Notes under the pieces: model-generated
The model's input: the letters and a program-made list of their open reading frames with translations, nothing else
The model's database searches: none
Told to the model about the DNA's origin: nothing
DNA from: JBBIIC01 sp037446725
GTDB taxonomy: Bacteria > Actinomycetota > Coriobacteriia > Anaerosomatales > SLCP01
DNA: 11,788 nt
Reading direction: 5' to 3'
Assembly (NCBI GenBank): GCA_037446725.1
Contig: JBBIIC010000039.1
Coordinates: 1 to 11,788 of the forward strand
Made by a program: the position numbers and the translations under genes
Part shown: positions 6,352 through 11,788 of the stretch, piece after piece
Layout: each line of letters starts with the position of its first letter
Position numbering within the stretch: position 1 is the stretch's first letter

Positions 6352-6648
6352 GTGAATATCACCAAGGTGACGCTGCGACCGGTGTCGATGAACAAGGTGT
6401 GCGCGATCGTCAGCGTCGTTATCGACGACGCGTTCGTGGTGCACGACCTGCGTGTGGTCAACGGCGACAAGGGGCTGTTCGTCGCGATGCCCTCCCGGAA
6501 GCTCCCGAACGGCGAGTTCCGCGACGTCTGCCATCCCATCAACGCCGAGTCGCGCGAGCGCCTCCAGCAGGCCGTGCTCGAGCAGTTCGAAGCCGACGGA
6601 GGCCTCGAAGCGTTCCTCGAAGCAGGAGCTGTCACCGCAGCCGAGTGA
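6352..6648 (+). CDS. spoVG: Septation/regulatory protein SpoVG
   Basis: SpoVG is a small nucleic-acid-binding regulator; in Bacillus it affects asymmetric septation, and in staphylococci, Listeria and Borrelia it binds DNA or RNA and alters virulence or cell-wall genes. The 98-residue product (Bacillus 97) aligns throughout: VNITKVTLRPV at the start, AFVVHDLRVVNGDKGLFVAMPSRKLPNGEFRDVCHPIN (28-64), then a C-terminal helix. GTG 6352 is chosen because VNITKV falls at the normal family N-terminus and a GGGGGGAA run (6342-6349) lies just upstream. The in-frame ATG at 6340 (4 more residues) and GTG at 6310 (14 more) remain possible. SpoVG also occurs in many non-sporulating bacteria, so it does not imply sporulation. 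Confidence 0.93.
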   Translation: MNITKVTLRPVSMNKVCAIVSVVIDDAFVVHDLRVVNGDKGLFVAMPSRKLPNGEFRDVCHPINAESRERLQQAVLEQFEADGGLEAFLEAGAVTAAE

Positions 6649-6658
6649 ACGTGCCGCA

Positions 6659-6676
6659 CGCCCCGCGGGGCGATTT
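6659..6676 (+). terminator. Possible short terminator after spoVG
   Basis: CGCCC (6659-6663) pairs with GGGCG (6668-6672) around a CGCG loop, then ATTT follows, starting 10 bases after the spoVG stop. The stem is short and the T-run very brief, so termination may be weak. The T-run overlaps the -35 box of the tRNA promoter. Confidence 0.4.
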
Positions 6677-6704
6677 GACCGCCGGCTCGCGCCTTACCTA
6701 CACT
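6675..6704 (+). promoter_or_regulatory. Sigma-A-type promoter of tRNA-Gln
   Basis: TTGACC (6675-6680) matches five of six -35 positions, and TACACT (6699-6704) four of six -10 positions, with an 18-base spacer. The predicted transcription start near 6711 is about 5 bases before the mature tRNA, a usual arrangement for a tRNA promoter. Without a clear terminator after the tRNA, this promoter may also drive glmU-prs. Confidence 0.6.
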
Positions 6705-6715
6705 TCGGTGTGCTC

Positions 6716-6790
6716 TGGGGCGTAGCCAAGCGGTAAGGCAGCGGACTTTGGATCCGCCATTCGTAGGTTCGAATCCTACCGCCCCAGCCA
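6716..6790 (+). tRNA. tRNA-Gln (anticodon UUG)
   Basis: A complete 75-base cloverleaf, read by eye. The acceptor stem TGGGGCG pairs with CGCCCCA (seven pairs, U1-A72). The D arm has GCC/GGC with loop AAGCGGTAA. The anticodon stem GCGGA/TCCGC encloses loop CTTTGGA with anticodon TTG, reading CAA and, by wobble, CAG. The variable loop is CATTC, and the T arm GTAGG/CCTAC has loop TTCGAAT. Discriminator G73 and an encoded CCA end follow. It closely resembles bacterial tRNA-Gln in overall sequence. glmU starts 56 bases downstream, and no strong terminator lies between. Confidence 0.97.
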
Positions 6791-6846
6791 TCAGACACCC
6801 GGGTCCGGTGACCAGGCGACGACCCCGACTCTCGGAGGACCGCACC

Positions 6847-8253
6847 ATGGGCGCGACCGCACTCATCCTCGCTGCCGGCGAGGGCACACGCATGAAGTCC
6901 GACCTGCCGAAGGTCGCCCACCGCGTCCTCGGCGTGCCGATGGTCTCCTACGTTGTGGAGGCTGCTCATGCGGCCGGGTGCGGGCGCGTCGTGGTCGTCA
7001 CCGGGCATCGTGCCGAGGCCGTCGAGGCGCTGCTCGAGGGCGTCGAGTGTGTGAGGCAGGACCGCCAGCTCGGCACGGGTCACGCCGTCATGTGTGCGCG
7101 GGACGCACTCGAGCGTACCGGATCGCTGCTCGTGCTCTCGGGCGACTCGCCGCTCATCCGCCCCGAGACGATCTCGGCGCTCGTCGCAGCTCGCGAGGGG
7201 TCGGGTGCCGCGGTCGCGGTGCTCACGGCACGCATGGACGAGCCCGCCGGCTATGGCCGCATCGTGCGCGACGCCGACGGCGGGGTTGCCGGGATCGTCG
7301 AGCAGAAGGACTGCACGCCCGAACAGTGTGCCATCGACGAGGTCAACACCGGCACGTACTGCTTCGACGCCGCCGCGCTCTTCGAGCACCTCGACCGGCT
7401 CGATATCGACAACGCGCAGGGGGAGTACTACCTCACCGACATGATCGCGCTCTTCGAGGAGGAGGGCCTCGGGGTCGCCGCGCTCACCGTGGACGATCCG
7501 CTCGAGACGCTCGGAGTCAACTCGCGCGTACAGCTCGCCGAGGCCAACAAGGCCATGCAGGAGCGCATCAATACCGCTCACATGCTCGCGGGCGTGACGA
7601 TGGTCGATCCGGCGCTCGTCTGGATCGGCCCGCACGTCGAGATCGGGCGCGATACCGAGGTCCTGCCGATGACCTTCCTCATGGGGCGGACGCGGGTGGG
7701 CGCGCGCGTGACGCTCGGCCCGGACACGCGGGTGACCGATTCGGTCGTTGAGGATGGCGCGACCGTGGACTCCTCGGTCGTCGTCGGCGCGACGGTCGGG
7801 CCCGAGGCCTCGGTGGGCCCGGTCGCGTACCTGCGTCCCGGTGCGGTGCTCGGCAGGAAGGCCAAGGCCGGAGCGTGCGTCGAGATAAAGAAGTCGACGG
7901 TCGGGGAAGGTTCCAAAGTGCCCCACCTCTCCTACATCGGCGACGCGACGATCGGGGCGGGGGTGAACGTGGGCGCGGGTACCATCACCTGCAACTACGA
8001 TGGGTTCGCGAAACACGAGACGGTCATCGGCGACGGCGCGTTCATAGGCTCTGATACCATGCTGGTGGCCCCAGTGACGATCGGCCCCGGTGCTGTTACG
8101 GCCGCGGCGAGTGCGATCGCGCGCGACGTGAAGGAGGGTTCGCTCGCCATCGAGCGGTGCGAACAGCGCGAACTGGAGGGATGGGCAGCCCGCCGCAGAG
8201 CGACGTGCGCCCGGCAGACCGAACAGGAACGCGGATCGGAAGGCGACCGATGA
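6847..8253 (+). CDS. glmU: Bifunctional GlcNAc-1-phosphate uridylyltransferase / glucosamine-1-phosphate acetyltransferase
   Basis: GlmU acetylates glucosamine-1-phosphate with acetyl-CoA and then couples it to UTP, making UDP-GlcNAc for peptidoglycan. The 468-residue protein has an N-terminal pyrophosphorylase domain with LAAGEGTRMKS and PKVAH (8-25), QLGTGHAV, GDSPLI (where GDTPL or GDVPL is more common), YGRIVRD, VNTGTY and NAQGEYYLTD. The C-terminal half is a left-handed beta-helix acetyltransferase, with hexapeptide repeats and the signatures LRPGAVLG, VEIKKSTVG, HLSYIGDATIG and NVGAGTITCNYDG. The ATG at 6847 has GGAGG at 6834-6838, 8 bases upstream. The same frame is open back into the tRNA gene (ATG 6748), which cannot be coding. 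Its stop overlaps the prs start (ATGA), the conserved glmU-prs pair. Confidence 0.97.
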   Translation: MGATALILAAGEGTRMKSDLPKVAHRVLGVPMVSYVVEAAHAAGCGRVVVVTGHRAEAVEALLEGVECVRQDRQLGTGHAVMCARDALERTGSLLVLSGDSPLIRPETISALVAAREGSGAAVAVLTARMDEPAGYGRIVRDADGGVAGIVEQKDCTPEQCAIDEVNTGTYCFDAAALFEHLDRLDIDNAQGEYYLTDMIALFEEEGLGVAALTVDDPLETLGVNSRVQLAEANKAMQERINTAHMLAGVTMVDPALVWIGPHVEIGRDTEVLPMTFLMGRTRVGARVTLGPDTRVTDSVVEDGATVDSSVVVGATVGPEASVGPVAYLRPGAVLGRKAKAGACVEIKKSTVGEGSKVPHLSYIGDATIGAGVNVGAGTITCNYDGFAKHETVIGDGAFIGSDTMLVAPVTIGPGAVTAAASAIARDVKEGSLAIERCEQRELEGWAARRRATCARQTEQERGSEGDR

Positions 8254-9212
8254 GTGAGTCCGGCAGGCGCATGATGGTGTTCTCCGGCACGTCCAACCGC
8301 GAGCTGGCGGAGGACGTGGCGAAGCATCTCGGCATCGAACTCGGCAACGTCAAGATCTCGAAGTTCGCCAACAGCGAGATCTACGTGCGCTACCTCGAGA
8401 GCGTGCGCGGTGCCGACGTCTTCCTCATCCAGTCGGCGTGCGACCCGGTCAACGACTCCATCATGGAGATGCTCATCATGGCCGACGCCGCCAAGCGTGC
8501 CTCGGCGCGCAGCATCACGGCGGTCGTCAGCCACTATGGCTACGCGCGCCAGGACAAGAAGTCGGCGGCGCGCGAGCCGATCACCGCGAAGCTGGTAGCC
8601 GATCTGATGACCACGGCGGGCATCGACAAGGTCATCGCTATGGACCTGCACCAGGGGCAGATACAGGGCTTCTTCGACCAGCCGGTGAACCACCTGACCG
8701 CGCTGCCGATCCTCGCGGACTACTTCGAGAGCCTCGACCTGCAAGACCTCTGCATCGTCTCGCCGGACGTCGGACGGGTGAAGGTCGCCAAGAAGTTCGC
8801 CGACATGTGCGGCGCGAGCCTCGCGATCATGCACAAGGGCAGGCCGGACCACAACGTCGCCGAGATCACCCACGTCATCGGCGAGGTCGAAGGCCGCGAG
8901 TGCATCGTCATCGACGACATGATCGACACCGCGGGCTCGGTGACCGAAGGCGCGAAGAGCCTCGTGCAGAAGGGCGCGAAGTCGGTCTATGTCACCGCCA
9001 CGCACGCCATCTTCTCGCCGCCCGCCTACGAGCGCATCGAGTCCTCGCCCATCGAAGAGGTCGTGGTCACCAACACGCTTCCGGTCCCCGCCGACAAGCG
9101 TGGCGGCAAGATACGGGTCTTGAGCGTGGCCCCACTGTTCGCGCGGGCCATACAGAACGTGTATAACGACGAGTCAGTGTCTGAGCTGTTCGATCCGGAC
9201 TTCCAGCTCTGA
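8250..9212 (+). CDS. prs: Ribose-phosphate pyrophosphokinase (PRPP synthetase)
   Basis: Prs transfers diphosphate from ATP to ribose-5-phosphate, making PRPP for purine, pyrimidine, NAD, histidine and tryptophan synthesis. The 320-residue class I enzyme shows FSGTSNREL near the N-terminus, FANSEIYVRYLESVRGADVF (39-58), the catalytic-loop region YGYARQDKKSAAREPI (96-111), MDLHQGQIQGFF (131-142) with metal-ligand H134, SPDVGRVKVAK, and the PRPP-binding loop VIDDMIDTAGSV (220-231). ATG 8250 is preceded by GGAAGG (8238-8243) with 6 bases spacing and overlaps the glmU stop by 4 bases. The earlier in-frame ATG at 8157 lies inside glmU and adds a non-homologous arginine-rich stretch. Confidence 0.97.
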   Translation: MSESGRRMMVFSGTSNRELAEDVAKHLGIELGNVKISKFANSEIYVRYLESVRGADVFLIQSACDPVNDSIMEMLIMADAAKRASARSITAVVSHYGYARQDKKSAAREPITAKLVADLMTTAGIDKVIAMDLHQGQIQGFFDQPVNHLTALPILADYFESLDLQDLCIVSPDVGRVKVAKKFADMCGASLAIMHKGRPDHNVAEITHVIGEVEGRECIVIDDMIDTAGSVTEGAKSLVQKGAKSVYVTATHAIFSPPAYERIESSPIEEVVVTNTLPVPADKRGGKIRVLSVAPLFARAIQNVYNDESVSELFDPDFQL

Positions 9213-9218
9213 CGGCCC

Positions 9219-9238
9219 ACGCCGGGTCCGCTCGGCGT
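9219..9238 (+). other. Hairpin between prs and rplY, without T-run
   Basis: Bases 9219-9226 pair with 9231-9238 (eight pairs, one G-U; core ACGCCG/CGGCGT) around a TCCG loop, six bases after the prs stop. No T-run follows, so a classical intrinsic terminator is not supported. It may protect the upstream mRNA end or adjust rplY expression. Confidence 0.35.
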
Positions 9239-9264
9239 CGGTTCCCGAAAGGAGACCGCACCAC

Positions 9265-9909
9265 ATGACGGAATCCACCGCCATCACCGCACATGTACGC
9301 GAAACCGTCGGCAAGGCGAACCGCCGCCTCGCAGAGGCCGGCCAGATTCCGGCCGTCCTTTACGGTCCGGGCCGTGAGACGGTCGCACTCGCACTGGACC
9401 GGCACGACTTCGAGCTGATGATGGCACATCACGGCGCCGGCTCGACGCTCGTCTCGATCTCGGTCGATGGCGAGAAGAAGCCGGTCAACGCGGTCATCCG
9501 TGAGATCCAGCACGGCCCCGTGAAGGGCACCATCCTCCACGTCGACTTCCTCGCCATCCGGATGGACCAGAAGCTCGCCGCGACCGTGCCTTTCCACTTC
9601 GTCGGCGAGTCTCCCGGCGTGAAGGCCGGCGGCGTGCTCATGCACACGATGCGCGAGGTGGCGGTCGAGGCGCTCCCGGCCGACCTGCCCGAAGCACTCG
9701 ACGTCGACATCTCCGCGCTCGAGATCGGCCAGTCCTTCACCGTCGCCGATCTCACGGCCCCCGAGGCCGTCGAGATCACCGACGATCCCGAGGGCGTCGT
9801 GTGTTCGGTCACCGTTCCGACCGCAGAGCCGACCGAGGAGGAGCTGGCCGCCGCCGGCGAGGAAGCCGAGCCCGAGGTCATCGGCGAGGAGGCTTCCGAG
9901 GAGGACTAG
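9265..9909 (+). CDS. rplY: 50S ribosomal protein L25, long Ctc form
   Basis: L25/Ctc binds 5S rRNA in the large ribosomal subunit; in Bacillus the long form Ctc is a general stress protein. The 214-residue protein has the N-terminal L25 RNA-binding domain (about 6-95: RETVGKANRRLAEAGQIPAVLYGPG, then AVIREIQHGPVKGTILHVDFLAI) and the second beta domain of the TL5/Ctc type (about 100-186: VPFHFVGESPGVKAGGVL, LPADLPEALDVDISALEIG). It ends in a strongly acidic tail (about 187-214). The ATG at 9265 has AAGGAG at 9249-9254, 10 bases upstream. The pairing with pth six bases downstream is the conserved ctc-pth arrangement. Confidence 0.96.
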   Translation: MTESTAITAHVRETVGKANRRLAEAGQIPAVLYGPGRETVALALDRHDFELMMAHHGAGSTLVSISVDGEKKPVNAVIREIQHGPVKGTILHVDFLAIRMDQKLAATVPFHFVGESPGVKAGGVLMHTMREVAVEALPADLPEALDVDISALEIGQSFTVADLTAPEAVEITDDPEGVVCSVTVPTAEPTEEELAAAGEEAEPEVIGEEASEED

Positions 9910-9915
9910 GTCCGC

Positions 9916-10491
9916 ATGGCGTATCTGGTGGCGGGCCTGGGCAACCCGGGCCCGCGCTACGAGGTGACCCGCCACAACGCGGGCTTCATGGTCGTCGACC
10001 ACCTCGCGGACAGTCTGCGCGCGACGTACTGGAAAGACGAGGCGGGCGCTCGTACCGCCGCGGTACGCGTGGGCGACGAAGACGTCGTGCTCGCGAAGCC
10101 CCAATCGTTCATGAATGTCTCGGGCAACGCCGTGAGCCGGCTCGTCGAGCACTACGAGGTCCTGCTCGAGCGGCTCATCGTGGTGCACGATGACATCGAC
10201 CTGCCCGCCGGCAGCGTACGGGTGAAGGCCGGTGGCGGCCACGGCGGCCATAACGGGCTGCGCTCGCTCCACGAGCGCCTTGGAAGCGGCGATTACCTGC
10301 GGGTGCGCGTCGGCGTCGGCCGCCCGCCGGGCCGCCAGGACCCCGCCGACTACGTGCTCGAGCCGATGGGCCGCATGGCCGCGGAGACGATGGGGGATGC
10401 GGTCCTGCTCGGTGAGCAGGCGGTGCTCCACGTCATCGAGCACGGGGTCGACGCCGCGATGAGAGAGTTCAACGTGCGAGGCGAGGCCTAG
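9916..10491 (+). CDS. pth: Peptidyl-tRNA hydrolase
   Basis: Pth cleaves the ester bond in peptidyl-tRNA that drops off ribosomes, recycling the tRNA. The 191-residue product has the family motif GLGNPGPRYEVTRHN (7-21) with N10 and catalytic H20; KPQSFMNVSG (61-70) with N67; VVHDDIDLP (89-97) with D93; and KAGGGHGGHNGLRS (104-117) with N113. These match E. coli catalytic and substrate-binding residues closely. The ATG at 9916 lies 6 bases after the rplY stop, and GAGGAGG in the last rplY codons (9898-9904) is a plausible though distant ribosome site. Its TAG stop overlaps the stop of the convergent M23 gene within a CTAG palindrome, leaving no room for a terminator. Confidence 0.97.
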   Translation: MAYLVAGLGNPGPRYEVTRHNAGFMVVDHLADSLRATYWKDEAGARTAAVRVGDEDVVLAKPQSFMNVSGNAVSRLVEHYEVLLERLIVVHDDIDLPAGSVRVKAGGGHGGHNGLRSLHERLGSGDYLRVRVGVGRPPGRQDPADYVLEPMGRMAAETMGDAVLLGEQAVLHVIEHGVDAAMREFNVRGEA

Positions 10492-11702
10492 CGCAGGTAG
10501 GCGATCGGGTCGGTCGACTCGCCGTTGACGCGCACCTCGAAGTGCAGGTGTGGGCCGGTCGAGTATCCCGTCGATCCGACGAGCGCGATGGCCTGGCCCT
10601 TCGTGACGCTCTGACCGCTCGAGACCTTGATGCCGCCGTCGAGGACGTGCGCGTAGAGCGTCGTCAGGCCGTCACCGTGATCGACGACCACGATGTTCCC
10701 GTACCCGCCGTTCCAGCCGTAGCTGGCACGGATGACCGTGCCGTCGCCGGCCGCCACGATGGTGCCGTCGCCGCGGCTGATGTCGATGCCGTGGTGGAAG
10801 CGCCGGGTTTGGAAGATCGGGTGCATGCGCCAGCCGTACGGCGAGCTGAGCGAGCCACCCGGCACCGGCCACGCCATCACCCCACCAGCGTACTGGCCCG
10901 AGCCGCGTGAGGCCGCGGCGCGCAGCTCGGCCTCCATCTTGCGGGCGGCGGCTTCCTCCTCCTCGGCCTGGGTCTTCCAGCGCTCGGCGTCTGCCTCGCT
11001 CGCCTTCATGAGCGCGGTCTTCTGGTTCTGAGCGGCCTGCTGGCTGTTGAGCGCCTGCGTCTGCTCGGAGCGCAGCGAGCGGAGGTTCTTCTCGACCGCG
11101 GCGGCCTCGGCGCGCTTGGCGGTTGCGGTAGTGAGCGTGCGCTCGAGCTCGGCCCTGGCGGATTCGAGCTGCTTGCCCGTGTGGATGAGCTGTACCGCGG
11201 CGTCGTTGTTCGACGCGATGACGCGCTGCACGAAGGTGGTGCGGGTGATGAGGTCGTTGATCGTCTTGGCGTCGAGCAGCAGGTCGAGGTAGAAGAGCGT
11301 GCCCTGCTTGTACGAAGCGGTCATGCGGTCGTTGAGCAGACCCTGCTGGACCTCATACTCCGCTTCGGTCTCGGCGATCTCGGCTTCCTTGTCGGCGACC
11401 TTGGCCTCGAGGTCGCGCACCTCGGACAGCAGGCGCTGCGTTCGGGTGGTCGCCTCGGCGACCTGGGAGTTGAGATCACTCACCGTGCTGCTGAGGTCGC
11501 GGATGGTGGTGTCGAGCGCCTCAGTCTCCTTGCGCAGCTCGTCGGCCCGGGCCTCGGCCTGCTCGGCGAGCTCGCGTGCTGCCGCGGCGCGTTCACGGGA
11601 CGCTTCAATCTCGGCGCGTGTCGCACCGAGGGCAGGCGTCAAGGAGGTGAGAAGGAAGACGATGGTGAGGAGCGTCGCGAGATATGCGCGGCTGCGATGC
11701 AT
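10488..11702 (-). CDS. Secreted M23 (LytM) peptidase with CwlO/PcsB-like coiled-coil N-terminus
   Basis: A 404-residue exported peptidoglycan hydrolase or hydrolase activator. A signal peptide (about 1-26, basic start, hydrophobic core, ALG before ATRAE) leads into a long coiled coil rich in Ala, Glu and Arg (about 28-125 and 165-265). Between the two is the segment FYLDLLLDAKTINDLITRTTFVQ, typical of the PcsB/CwlO coiled-coil domain. The C-terminal LytM domain (about 274-404) keeps all expected residues: H303 and D307 (HHGID), H352 (LYAHV), H385 and H387 (HLHFEV). An active zinc endopeptidase is therefore likely, rather than a degenerate EnvC-type activator. PcsB-like proteins are controlled by FtsEX; that link is only inferred here. 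The start at 11702 has GGAGG (complement of 11713-11717), 10 bases away. The gene replaces mfd, the usual neighbour after pth in Firmicutes. Confidence 0.93.
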   Translation of the reverse strand: MHRSRAYLATLLTIVFLLTSLTPALGATRAEIEASRERAAAARELAEQAEARADELRKETEALDTTIRDLSSTVSDLNSQVAEATTRTQRLLSEVRDLEAKVADKEAEIAETEAEYEVQQGLLNDRMTASYKQGTLFYLDLLLDAKTINDLITRTTFVQRVIASNNDAAVQLIHTGKQLESARAELERTLTTATAKRAEAAAVEKNLRSLRSEQTQALNSQQAAQNQKTALMKASEADAERWKTQAEEEEAAARKMEAELRAAASRGSGQYAGGVMAWPVPGGSLSSPYGWRMHPIFQTRRFHHGIDISRGDGTIVAAGDGTVIRASYGWNGGYGNIVVVDHGDGLTTLYAHVLDGGIKVSSGQSVTKGQAIALVGSTGYSTGPHLHFEVRVNGESTDPIAYLR

Positions 11703-11743
11703 TGCTGTGGTACCTCCGGTGGGCGGTTCTCTGATGTATATCG

Positions 11744-11770
11744 GCAGTTCGCCCCGGAAGGCGCAGTTCG
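11744..11770. repeat. Direct repeat GCAGTTCG upstream of the M23 gene
   Basis: GCAGTTCG occurs at 11744-11751 and 11763-11770, a 19-base period, about two DNA turns. It lies 42-68 bases upstream of the M23 start, in the only non-coding stretch there. Spaced direct repeats on one helix face are typical of response-regulator operators, but no regulator can be named. Confidence 0.3.
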
Positions 11771-11788
11771 AAACGATACTAGCAGCAC

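Noticed and set aside
6748..6846. 33-codon upstream extension of glmU in frame
   Set aside because: It starts inside tRNA-Gln and encodes nothing resembling a GlmU N-terminus; ATG 6847 has GGAGG and begins right before the nucleotide-binding motif.
6694..8016. Long antisense open reading frame (440 codons) opposite tRNA-Gln and glmU
   Set aside because: It covers a tRNA gene and the glmU catalytic domain, and its translation is low-complexity His/Arg/Asp-rich without motifs.
9067..10443. Long antisense open reading frame (458 codons) opposite prs, rplY and pth
   Set aside because: Spans three conserved genes and the gaps between them, with no domain or good ribosome site; composition artefact.
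11771..11788. Promoter-like GATACT/TACTAG at the right edge, possibly for an outward-facing gene
   Set aside because: No convincing -35 partner and the downstream sequence is outside the window, so it cannot be supported.
1..11788. CRISPR arrays, transposases, integrase attachment sites, phage or defence genes
   Set aside because: No long or regularly spaced repeats and no mobile-element or defence motifs found; composition is even and all genes are core housekeeping types.

Overview
The window is a dense, high-GC housekeeping segment with almost no non-coding DNA and no sign of mobile elements, phage or CRISPR. Twelve genes lie on the + strand in this order: metG (3' end only), tatD, an iron-sulfur flavoprotein-like gene, a G5/3D cell-wall gene (yabE/rpfB position), rsmA, veg, ispE, a MobA-like nucleotidyltransferase, spoVG, glmU, prs, rplY (ctc) and pth make up the protein genes, with a tRNA-Gln(UUG) between spoVG and glmU. 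One gene, an M23 peptidase with a coiled-coil N-terminus, runs on the - strand at the right end, convergent with pth.

The order metG-tatD-yabE-rsmA-veg-ispE-spoVG-glmU-prs-ctc-pth is the well-known Bacillus/Clostridium order. The sporulation genes yabG and sspF, the RNase M5 gene rnmV, and purR/ridA are missing from their usual places. High GC, Veg and SpoVG together, and no sporulation genes fit best with a Coriobacteriia-type actinobacterium (including its deep uncultured lineages). A high-GC Clostridia/Limnochordia-type Firmicute is the alternative. This assignment is inference from gene content only.

Transcription units read from the sequence: (1) metG-tatD-flavoprotein, closely spaced, with a 4-base ATGA overlap; (2) the G5/3D gene and rsmA behind a TTGCCC-N17-TACAAT promoter; (3) veg alone, between a TTGAGT-N17-TATACT promoter and a stem-loop terminator; (4) ispE-nucleotidyltransferase, overlapping; (5) spoVG, with a structured leader and a possible sigma-H-like promoter; (6) tRNA-Gln with its own promoter, then glmU-prs (ATGA overlap), rplY and pth; (7) the M23 peptidase on the other strand. 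Several of these promoters also settle which start codon is real, because longer open frames would begin upstream of or inside the promoter.

Functionally the segment joins translation (MetG, RsmA, L25, Pth, tRNA-Gln), envelope precursor supply (GlmU makes UDP-GlcNAc, IspE feeds isoprenoid carriers), PRPP supply (Prs) and cell-wall remodelling (G5/3D protein, M23 peptidase). I see no clearly new multi-gene system. The parts most worth a second look are the uncharacterised nucleotidyltransferase between ispE and spoVG, the unusual spoVG leader, the flavoprotein inserted in the metG operon, and the Firmicutes-type 3D domain at the rpfB locus.
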